This document shows, piece after piece, positions 1 to 5,161 of a stretch of 6,089 nt of DNA. A model generated the notes under the pieces. It was not told the origin of the DNA and did not search any database. It worked only from the letters and a program-made list of their open reading frames with translations. Position numbers and translations under genes: made by a program. Position 1 is the first letter of the stretch, and each line of letters begins with the position of its first letter. Location of the stretch: positions 1-6,089 of the forward strand of contig JAEUVL010000088.1 of the NCBI GenBank assembly GCA_016786965.1, written 5' to 3'. This stretch comes from Chitinophagaceae bacterium. GTDB taxonomy: Bacteria; Bacteroidota; Bacteroidia; Chitinophagales; Chitinophagaceae.

Positions 1-1
1 G

Positions 2-694
2 GCAGGTGAAGCGGTAAGCGCTATTTTCAGAGCGGGCTTTGTGCCAAGTGCTATGGAGCTGATGGAGATAGATGCCCTGAAAATTGTAAGCAAGATGGTG
101 GACAGCACAGCTGTACCGGTGACGGATGACACAGCAGCCCACCTGATCATTGAAACAGACGGGAATAATATGGAGGTGCTGATGGGGGAAATGGAAGCAA
201 TTGGCAATCTTTTAACGCAATATGACATCGGCGAAATTTATTTTGCAGATGATGCGCAGCAAAAAGCAGAATTATGGAAGTTGCGCCGAAGAGTGGCAGA
301 GGCCGTGAAAATGATCGGCTATACCATTGAAGAAGATACCGTAGTACCGAGAGCAGAACTGCCGGCGCTGATCCGTGGTGTGAAAGAGTTGGGGGTGAGG
401 CATGATTTTGAAGTGGTGTGCTATGGTCACGCAGGTGACGGAAACTTGCATATACGGATCAGAAAGGAAGGGATACCTAACAGCTATGGCAACGAGGAAA
501 TGAATGGAATACTGCGGGAATTGTTCATACTGGTCAAAGGATTAGGTGGCACTATCAGCGGAGAACACGGCATAGGGCTGATACAAAAAGGCTATATGGA
601 TATCATATTCAAAGAAGCAAATCTGCACCTGATGCGGGAAATAAAAAAGGCGTTTGACCCCAATAATATTTTAAACGCTGGCAAAATATTTTGA
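2..694 (+). CDS. FAD-binding oxidase, GlcD/D-lactate dehydrogenase type, C-terminal half (5' truncated)
   Basis: This is the last 230 residues of a protein whose family is usually about 460-470 residues. The frame is open to the left edge, so the GTG at 41 is an internal valine codon and the true start lies outside the window. Visible landmarks (numbered from base 2) are the EEDTVVPRAELP stretch at about 110-121, the GHAGDGNLH motif at 142-150, the GEHGIG motif at 187-192 and the closing FDPNNILNAGKIF. These are typical of the FAD-oxidase C-terminal domain of glycolate oxidase GlcD and D-2-hydroxyacid or D-lactate dehydrogenases. The family oxidises 2-hydroxyacids to 2-oxoacids with FAD; the exact substrate cannot be read here. 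The N-terminal FAD-binding PP-loop domain is off-window. No iron-sulfur partner (GlcF) follows; instead a membrane-protein gene starts three bases after the stop. The family assignment is firm; calling it glycolate oxidase specifically is not. Confidence 0.93.
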   Translation, partial: AGEAVSAIFRAGFVPSAMELMEIDALKIVSKMVDSTAVPVTDDTAAHLIIETDGNNMEVLMGEMEAIGNLLTQYDIGEIYFADDAQQKAELWKLRRRVAEAVKMIGYTIEEDTVVPRAELPALIRGVKELGVRHDFEVVCYGHAGDGNLHIRIRKEGIPNSYGNEEMNGILRELFILVKGLGGTISGEHGIGLIQKGYMDIIFKEANLHLMREIKKAFDPNNILNAGKIF

Positions 695-697
695 TCT

Positions 698-1195
698 ATG
701 ACTGCAACGGGAACACCTGCAGGCAGGCCAAAAAGTGAAATAAAGGCAATGCGGATATTGTGCAGTGCTTTAATAGCTGGCGTCGTGATGTTTGCATTAG
801 TGTCTGTAGGTGTGCTGCAGGTGATCGAAGGACCTATATTACCTGAAAATGAATTGCCGGATAAAAATATCTTTTTGTATGTGGCGGCAGGATTTGGTGC
901 ACTGGGATTATTGCTGGCGGTCACCCGCTTCAATAAAAGACTGACTGTCATCCGGCAGGTGGAAAATACCGTTACTGGTAAATTGTCTCAGTACCGGTCG
1001 GCACTCATCATCTATATGGCCCTCTGTGAAGCACCGGCGCTTTTTTCTGTCATCGTTCTTTTCCTTACCCGGCAGTATGCCGTATTGGGTATTACTGCGG
1101 TGATGCTGGTCGCAATGATAAGCATGATGCCTCAAAAGAAAAAACTAATCGATACCCTGCAACTTGACTGGCAGGACCAACAGGAACTCGAATAA
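698..1195 (+). CDS. Conserved four-helix membrane protein of unknown function
   Basis: The product is 165 residues with four predicted membrane helices at about 19-43, 58-77, 101-123 and 127-144. A polar loop at 44-57 joins the first two, and a basic/amphipathic linker (79-100) separates two hairpins. The short polar tail after MPQKKKLIDTLQLDW is probably cytoplasmic. The YRSALIIYMALCEAPALF segment (99-116) and the closing K-K-x-L-I-x-x-L-Q-L pattern resemble uncharacterised membrane proteins I recall from Bacteroidota; no function is known to me. The ATG at 698 is chosen because it lies three bases after the oxidase stop, which suggests co-transcription and possibly coupled translation. An alternative start at Met18 (749) would remove a hydrophilic N-terminus without losing a helix. 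No catalytic motif is visible, and a link to the oxidase is inferred only from position. Confidence 0.82.
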   Translation: MTATGTPAGRPKSEIKAMRILCSALIAGVVMFALVSVGVLQVIEGPILPENELPDKNIFLYVAAGFGALGLLLAVTRFNKRLTVIRQVENTVTGKLSQYRSALIIYMALCEAPALFSVIVLFLTRQYAVLGITAVMLVAMISMMPQKKKLIDTLQLDWQDQQELE

Positions 1196-1202
1196 ATTCT
1201 TT

Positions 1203-1215
1203 AACCTAAATAACC
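1203..1215 (+). promoter_or_regulatory. AACC-N5-AACC leader before the barrel gene
   Basis: In the 25-base gap before the ATG at 1221 there is no Shine-Dalgarno sequence. Two AACC tetramers lie at 1203-1206 and 1212-1215, the second five bases from the start codon. A near-identical arrangement precedes the lipoprotein gene. A role in translation initiation is inference from this repetition only. Confidence 0.25.
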
Positions 1216-1220
1216 GTAAC

Positions 1221-1838
1221 ATGAAAAAAGTATTTCTTGTATTTGTACTGACAGTATCCTCACTTGTTTTATTTGCACAGGATAAGGAAGAGAAAGATAA
1301 AATACCCTTTAAGGAGAATCTGTTTACCGGGGGTAGTATTTCCCTGTCTTTTTTTAATAATACTTTTCTGATAGGCGGCAGCCCAGTGCTTGGCTACAGT
1401 CTTACCGATTGGGCTGATGCCGGTGTGGTAGTTAATTACAACTACACTTCTTACAGGGATTTTAATGGTGTATTCAACGACAAGCTCCGTCAAACGGTAT
1501 ATGGAGGCGGTGCTTTTGTAAAACTGTACCCGGCAAGATTCCTGTTTGCGCAGGCGCAATTTGAGCACAACTTTATCCGGCAGAAATATTTACAGGCCGG
1601 TACCAACTATACAGAGAAGGCCAAAGGCGAGGCAAGCAGTTTTTTGGTGGGTGGCGGATACACTTCCGGCAGGCAGGGAAGGGGTGGAGAACCCTTTTAT
1701 TATGTGGCCATACTTTTTGATATCAAAGGGGATATCAACTCGCCTTACACCGATCAATACAACCGGGTGATACCCATTATCAGGGCGGGATTACAGATAC
1801 CGCTGTTCCAGGGGGGCAATTCCCGCAGGGGCAGGTAA
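1221..1838 (+). CDS. Small secreted beta-barrel protein, probable outer membrane protein
   Basis: The protein is 205 residues when started at the ATG at 1221, which puts a classical signal peptide at the N-terminus: KK, a hydrophobic core to about residue 18, then FAQ with likely cleavage near residues 19-20. An in-frame upstream ATG at 1164 is rejected because it lies inside the previous gene and would bury the signal peptide. The mature part alternates hydrophobic and polar residues in strand-like segments (about 36-46, 49-61, 66-77, 92-103, 106-119, 139-148, 159-169, 184-196), consistent with an eight-stranded barrel. The FTGGSISLSF opening, SPVLGYSLTDW, SFLVGGGY and SPY...PIIRAGLQI patterns recall a small Bacteroidota outer-membrane family with no assigned function. 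The last strand ends in Phe196 but is followed by a nine-residue basic, Gly-rich tail, whereas barrels often end at the aromatic residue. It may be co-transcribed with the gene 25 bases upstream. Confidence 0.86.
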   Translation: MKKVFLVFVLTVSSLVLFAQDKEEKDKIPFKENLFTGGSISLSFFNNTFLIGGSPVLGYSLTDWADAGVVVNYNYTSYRDFNGVFNDKLRQTVYGGGAFVKLYPARFLFAQAQFEHNFIRQKYLQAGTNYTEKAKGEASSFLVGGGYTSGRQGRGGEPFYYVAILFDIKGDINSPYTDQYNRVIPIIRAGLQIPLFQGGNSRRGR

Positions 1839-1844
1839 GATGGA

Positions 1845-2381
1845 TCAAAAATATTGTACCAACTCAGCAGGATCATCTATTATGGTGACCCTTTTTATTG
1901 CGTCATCATACAAGAAGTTCTCCTGCTTCATTAATTCGATATGCTTTACCAGGTGATCGTAAAAACCGCCTGAATTGAGTATGTATATTTCTTTATCATG
2001 TATGGTAAGCTGATTCCAGGTAACTATTTCAAATAACTCATCCAGGGTCCCAAAGCCTCCGGGAAGAATTATAGCCGCATCGCTGATGCTGTAGATCTTT
2101 CTTTTACGTTCGTGCATATCATCACAAATAACCAACTCGGTTATCCCGCGGTGCTGTACTTCCCACTCCAATAATATTTTTGGTATAAAACCGGTTACTT
2201 TTCCACCCTGTTGCATCACTGTATCGGCGATCACACCCATCAGACCGGCACTGCCACCGCCATACACAAGGCCGATGTTATTCTCTGCCATCAATTTTCC
2301 CAATTGGGCAGCATGTTCTGTGAAGACGGGATTTTTACCATTTTTCGAACCGCAAAAAACCGCTAATGATCGTATGGCCAT
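1845..2381 (-). CDS. LOG family protein (TIGR00730), probable nucleoside 5'-monophosphate phosphoribohydrolase
   Basis: The product is 178 residues, a normal length for this Rossmann-fold family. It carries the family signatures in order: VFCGS at 8-12, the glycine-rich GGGSAGLMG at 41-49, MHERK at 89-93, and PGGFGTLDE at 107-115, followed by WNQLTIHDK (122-130). The MHxRK arginine and the glutamate of PGGxGTxxE form the known active site. LOG enzymes release the base from cytokinin riboside 5'-monophosphates; related bacterial proteins also hydrolyse ordinary nucleotides such as AMP, so the physiological substrate here is open. They were long misannotated as lysine decarboxylases. No signal peptide is present, so it is cytoplasmic. 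It ends six bases from the stop of the convergent barrel gene and is divergently arranged with the symporter. It appears to be a single-gene unit with its own promoter. Confidence 0.94.
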   Translation of the reverse strand: MAIRSLAVFCGSKNGKNPVFTEHAAQLGKLMAENNIGLVYGGGSAGLMGVIADTVMQQGGKVTGFIPKILLEWEVQHRGITELVICDDMHERKRKIYSISDAAIILPGGFGTLDELFEIVTWNQLTIHDKEIYILNSGGFYDHLVKHIELMKQENFLYDDAIKRVTIIDDPAELVQYF

Positions 2382-2397
2382 AATATATAAATTGCAG

Positions 2398-2427
2398 CAA
2401 AGGGAAAGTAAATTTCTTTATCTTCAA
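2398..2427 (-). promoter_or_regulatory. Possible Bacteroidota-type promoter for the LOG gene
   Basis: Read on the minus strand, TTG (2425-2427) is followed after 19 bases by TCCCTTTG (2398-2405). The Bacteroidota consensus is TTG, 17-23 bases, TAnnTTTG, so the -7 element has one mismatch (C for the conserved A). It would start transcription roughly a dozen bases before the ATG whose first base is 2381. Position and spacing fit, but an imperfect match makes this tentative. Confidence 0.38.
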
Positions 2428-2472
2428 AATTCTTTGTTACGGGTTACTATTGCTTAACAGAAACCAGCCGCT

Positions 2473-3996
2473 ATGTCGCCACAATTACTGTTCACGTTTG
2501 TCATCGGTTACTTTTTATTGTTGCTGGGAGTGGCATGGTACACATCCCGCAATTCCAATAACGATTCTTTTTTTATTGGCAACCGCAACAGTAACTGGAT
2601 GCTGGTGGCATTTGGCATGATCGGCACTTCACTGAGTGGCGTTACGTTTGTAAGTGTGCCAGGTGGGGTGGCCACGGGCAATTTTTATTATTTCCAGATA
2701 GTACTTGGTTATTTACTGGGCTATATCGTTATTGCTTTTGTGTTGCTGCCCCTGTACTACCGAATGAACCTGACGAGTATCTACACCTACCTGGAAAAAA
2801 GATTCGGTATTAATGCCCATAAGGCCGGTGCATTTTTCTTTATTCTTTCCCGTACCGTGGGTGCCACCGCCCGCTTGTACCTGGTGATCAGCGTACTGCA
2901 AATTTTTATTTTTAATAAACTGGGAATTCCATTCGAAGCTACTGCACTTGTGATCCTGCTGCTAATATTATTGTACACGTTTGAAGGCGGGGTGAAAACA
3001 ATCATTTATACCGATACCCTTCAAACCACCGGAATGCTGGTAGGCCTGGTAGTTTGTATCATTGTTATCATCAAAGCGCTGGGTACAGATTTTGGCGGAG
3101 CCATGACAATGATGTCGGACAAGGGCTACACTCAAATATTCAACTGGGATATAAAAGCAGGTTCTTATGTGTGGAAACATATTGTTGGTGGTATGTTCAT
3201 TGCCATAGCCATGACAGGGCTTGACCAGGAAATGATGCAGAAGAACATCAGTGTAAAAACGCTGAAAGGGTCGCAGAAGAACATGATGACCTTTACAGCT
3301 GTACTGATGGTAGTAAATTTCTTATTCCTGGTACTGGGTGGTGTCCTTTATTTGTATGCCAGCACAAAAGGCATTAATGTGCCGCCGGATGATCTTTTTC
3401 CTACGATTGCTCTGAGTGATGCATTCAGCGGAACGATCGGCATCATTTTTATCATTGCTTTGATATCCGCTCTTTTCCCAAGTGTGGATGGCGCTATCAC
3501 TTCACTTACTTCCTGTTTTTGTATAGACATTCTCGGGATCAATAAAAAAGAAGGTACAGAGAAGACAAAAAAGCGAACAAGACTGAAGGTCCATTTTACC
3601 TTTGCGTTTGTATTCTTCCTGATGGTACTTCTTTTCAAAGCTATCAATGATAAACTGATCATTGATTTCATCCTGAAGTTTGCCGGTATTACTTACGGGC
3701 CACTGCTCGGCTTATTTGCTTTTGGCATTTTAACCAAACGGAAACTGAACGATAAACTGATTTGGGGAGTTTGCATCATTGCGCCGCTGCTGGCACTTGG
3801 GCTGGATATGCTGAGTAATCCTGCATGGTACGATGCAAAGTTGCATGTGAGCCTTGGATTGCAAACTATCTCTGATTCAATTTTTAATGGGTATAAAATT
3901 GGGAATGAACTGATACTGATCAATGGACTGCTGACCTTTGCGGGATTGTGGATGATCTCCAAACCAGCCGGTAATGCCACGCTGAGACCTGTGTAA
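2473..3996 (+). CDS. Sodium:solute symporter (SSS family), 13 predicted helices
   Basis: This is a 507-residue inner-membrane transporter of normal length for the solute:sodium symporter family (PutP/vSGLT fold). Predicted helices lie near 3-21, 43-64, 74-95, 118-148, 155-170, 183-201, 235-256, 272-296, 317-348, 373-389, 396-420, 426-446 and 480-496. Family marks include the Ser/Gly-rich IGTSLSGVTF (50-59) in the second helix, the YTDTLQ motif (179-184), TGLDQEMMQKNIS (248-260) and a Ser/Thr-rich run ending in CIDIL (to 354). Transport is expected to be driven by the sodium gradient; the substrate cannot be told from sequence. Aligned from memory to PutP and vSGLT, the first of two adjacent sodium-site Ser/Thr positions is Pro336 and the second is Ser337. 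The ATG at 2473 fits the start of the first helix. A lipoprotein gene follows after 24 bases. Confidence 0.95.
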   Translation: MSPQLLFTFVIGYFLLLLGVAWYTSRNSNNDSFFIGNRNSNWMLVAFGMIGTSLSGVTFVSVPGGVATGNFYYFQIVLGYLLGYIVIAFVLLPLYYRMNLTSIYTYLEKRFGINAHKAGAFFFILSRTVGATARLYLVISVLQIFIFNKLGIPFEATALVILLLILLYTFEGGVKTIIYTDTLQTTGMLVGLVVCIIVIIKALGTDFGGAMTMMSDKGYTQIFNWDIKAGSYVWKHIVGGMFIAIAMTGLDQEMMQKNISVKTLKGSQKNMMTFTAVLMVVNFLFLVLGGVLYLYASTKGINVPPDDLFPTIALSDAFSGTIGIIFIIALISALFPSVDGAITSLTSCFCIDILGINKKEGTEKTKKRTRLKVHFTFAFVFFLMVLLFKAINDKLIIDFILKFAGITYGPLLGLFAFGILTKRKLNDKLIWGVCIIAPLLALGLDMLSNPAWYDAKLHVSLGLQTISDSIFNGYKIGNELILINGLLTFAGLWMISKPAGNATLRPV

Positions 3997-4002
3997 CAAG
4001 TA

Positions 4003-4014
4003 AACCAAACAACC
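4003..4014 (+). promoter_or_regulatory. AACC-N4-AACC leader before the lipoprotein gene
   Basis: The 24-base gap before the ATG at 4021 has no Shine-Dalgarno sequence but contains AACC at 4003-4006 and 4011-4014, the second six bases from the start codon. The same layout, with the same following ATGAAAAAAGTA, precedes the barrel gene at 1221. It could be a translation-enhancing leader; this is inferred from the shared pattern. Confidence 0.25.
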
Positions 4015-4020
4015 ATAAAT

Positions 4021-4371
4021 ATGAAAAAAGTAGTTATTGCCTTTTCTATTCTTACATCCGCCATTGTATTTATTTCCTGCGGTGGAAAAGGGGAAAAGAA
4101 GGAAGCTGTAAAAGTGAGTACCGAAATGCAGGACTTTATGAACAATTTTAACGGTCGTGCCGCTTCTGTGGCTATTGCCCTGCAAGATTTTGGTAAACCA
4201 GGCCTTGACGACAAAGACATGGACATGTACGATCTCAAAGACCCTAAAGTATTGGAAGCTACGGGTAATTGTTATTTATTGCAATGCGCATCCGGCATGA
4301 CAAAACGTAAGTATAATATCTGTTGGGAAGGTGGAAAGATCGCTTCGGTAGAGGATAAGGGGATGGAATAG
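4021..4371 (+). CDS. Small lipoprotein of unknown function
   Basis: The product is 116 residues. It begins MKKVVIAF and has a hydrophobic stretch ending in VFISC, so Cys20 is the likely lipid-modified residue after signal peptidase II cleavage; the -3 Phe is loose against the textbook lipobox but tolerable in Bacteroidota. A Gly/Lys-rich linker (21-31) follows. I see no acidic cluster right after the cysteine of the kind used for surface export, so a periplasm-facing location is more likely. The mature domain (about 33-116) contains CYLLQC (84-89) and a third cysteine in YNICWEGGKI (98-107); two of these could form a disulfide. No known domain is recognised. It starts 24 bases after the symporter stop and may share its transcript, but a working link with transport is only positional inference. 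An inverted repeat begins 25 bases after its stop. Confidence 0.83.
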   Translation: MKKVVIAFSILTSAIVFISCGGKGEKKEAVKVSTEMQDFMNNFNGRAASVAIALQDFGKPGLDDKDMDMYDLKDPKVLEATGNCYLLQCASGMTKRKYNICWEGGKIASVEDKGME

Positions 4372-4395
4372 CTGACTTTTGTAAAACTCCATACT

Positions 4396-4452
4396 GGTAT
4401 TGTCTCAACTTGAATTTAAGGGTACTGGCCTTTTTTGAAGTGAGACAATACC
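4396..4452. repeat. Perfect 12-bp inverted repeat in intergenic region, possible terminator hairpin
   Basis: GGTATTGTCTCA at 4396-4407 is the exact reverse complement of TGAGACAATACC at 4441-4452. Skipping A4408 as a bulge, CTT (4409-4411) can also pair with AAG (4438-4440). Inside the 33-base loop, AAGG (4418-4421) can pair with CCTT (4429-4432). The structure sits 25 bases after the lipoprotein stop and ends 12 bases before the predicted promoter of the methyltransferase, so a terminator or insulating hairpin is the simplest reading. The T-rich run after it (TCATTTTA) is weak for a classical intrinsic terminator, and the loop is long. A protein-binding site or a small repeat relic are alternatives. 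Confidence 0.8.
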
Positions 4453-4464
4453 TCATTTTACCCA

Positions 4465-4498
4465 TTGCAGGCAGAAATAAATAATGGGGTTACCTTTG
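4465..4498 (+). promoter_or_regulatory. Bacteroidota-type promoter for the methyltransferase unit
   Basis: TACCTTTG at 4491-4498 matches the Bacteroidota -7 consensus TAnnTTTG exactly. A TTG at 4465-4467 lies 23 bases upstream, at the long end of the usual 17-23 spacing for the -33 element. Transcription would begin around 4502-4506, only some 6-10 bases before the GTG start codon at 4512. It probably drives both the methyltransferase and the glucosaminidase downstream. Confidence 0.6.
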
Positions 4499-4511
4499 CG
4501 AAAACTCTGCC

Positions 4512-5150
4512 GTGGACCTGATACATCCATCCGTTCAGCAATATGCCGAAGCATACACTTCCGGGGAAGATGCCTTGATGCAAGAGATCAATAAATTTAC
4601 TGTTAGTCAGCATAAAGAAGCTGTGATGCTGAGTGGCCACCTGCAAGGCAAAGTATTGGAGATGATCAGTTGTATGATACAGCCCCGCCGGATATTGGAG
4701 ATCGGCACTTTTACCGGCTATAGCGGATTATGTCTTGCGAAAGGACTCACCAACGATGGATTGCTCCATACTATTGAATTAAGGGATGCAGACGCCCATC
4801 TGGCACGGGCTTACTTTGACCGTTCTTCATATGCCAACCAGATAATTTCTCACACCGGAAATGCGTTAGATATCATTCCCCAACTGGAGGAAAGCTGGGA
4901 CCTGGTATTTATAGATGCTGACAAGCCTGCATATATCGAATATTTTAACCTTGTTTTCCCCCGGTTGCGGAAAAACGGCTTTATTTTAGCAGATAATATT
5001 TTTTTTCATGGGCAGGTGCTGGAAGAGCCGGTAAAAGGCAAGAGTGCCAAAGGTATTCAGGCTTTTAATGATTTTATCAATGCCCGGACCGATATAGAGA
5101 AAGTAGTATTAACCATCCGCGACGGACTATACCTTCTGCGGAAACTATAA
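4512..5150 (+). CDS. Class I SAM-dependent O-methyltransferase (COMT/CCoAOMT type, PF01596)
   Basis: The protein is 212 residues, typical of this family. The SAM-binding motif ILEIGTFTGYSGL is at 61-73, with Glu89 as the probable ribose-binding acid after strand 2 (HTIEL). FIDADK at 133-138 and LADN at 159-162 supply the metal ligands Asp134, Asp161 and Asn162, and a catalytic lysine lies at 138, as in catechol and caffeoyl-CoA O-methyltransferases. It is therefore expected to methylate a hydroxyl group with a divalent metal. The substrate is unknown; the same family includes the tRNA 5-hydroxyuridine methyltransferase TrmR/YrrM, so a tRNA target is a real alternative. The GTG start is chosen because it places the MDLIHPSVQQYA segment at the usual N-terminus; an in-frame stop at 4482-4484 limits upstream extension and no ATG occurs between. 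It precedes the glucosaminidase gene by 11 bases. Confidence 0.92.
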   Translation: MDLIHPSVQQYAEAYTSGEDALMQEINKFTVSQHKEAVMLSGHLQGKVLEMISCMIQPRRILEIGTFTGYSGLCLAKGLTNDGLLHTIELRDADAHLARAYFDRSSYANQIISHTGNALDIIPQLEESWDLVFIDADKPAYIEYFNLVFPRLRKNGFILADNIFFHGQVLEEPVKGKSAKGIQAFNDFINARTDIEKVVLTIRDGLYLLRKL

Positions 5151-5161
5151 CCTTATTATTC

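Noticed and set aside
592..951. 119-residue open frame on the minus strand
   Set aside because: It overlaps the end of the oxidase and the start of the membrane protein on the other strand; its product is low-complexity and has no recognisable motif.
1164..1220. Upstream in-frame ATG for the barrel protein
   Set aside because: It lies within the previous coding region and would place 19 polar residues before an obvious signal peptide.
1800..1860. Possible bidirectional terminator between the convergent barrel and LOG genes
   Set aside because: The genes are six bases apart and only a 3-bp GGG/CCC pairing is visible near the junction, without a T-run.
2445..2452. TACTATTG as a possible -7 element for the symporter
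   Set aside because: It has one mismatch in the TTTG core and no TTG at 17-23 bases upstream, so it is not listed as a promoter; the symporter's promoter remains unassigned.
3933..3940. GACCTTTG resembling a -7 promoter element upstream of the lipoprotein
   Set aside because: It has one mismatch, lies inside the symporter gene, and the nearest TTG is 31 bases upstream, outside the usual spacing.
3693..4238. 181-residue open frame on the minus strand
   Set aside because: It lies opposite the symporter's C-terminal helices and the lipoprotein, both strongly supported, and its product looks like no known family.
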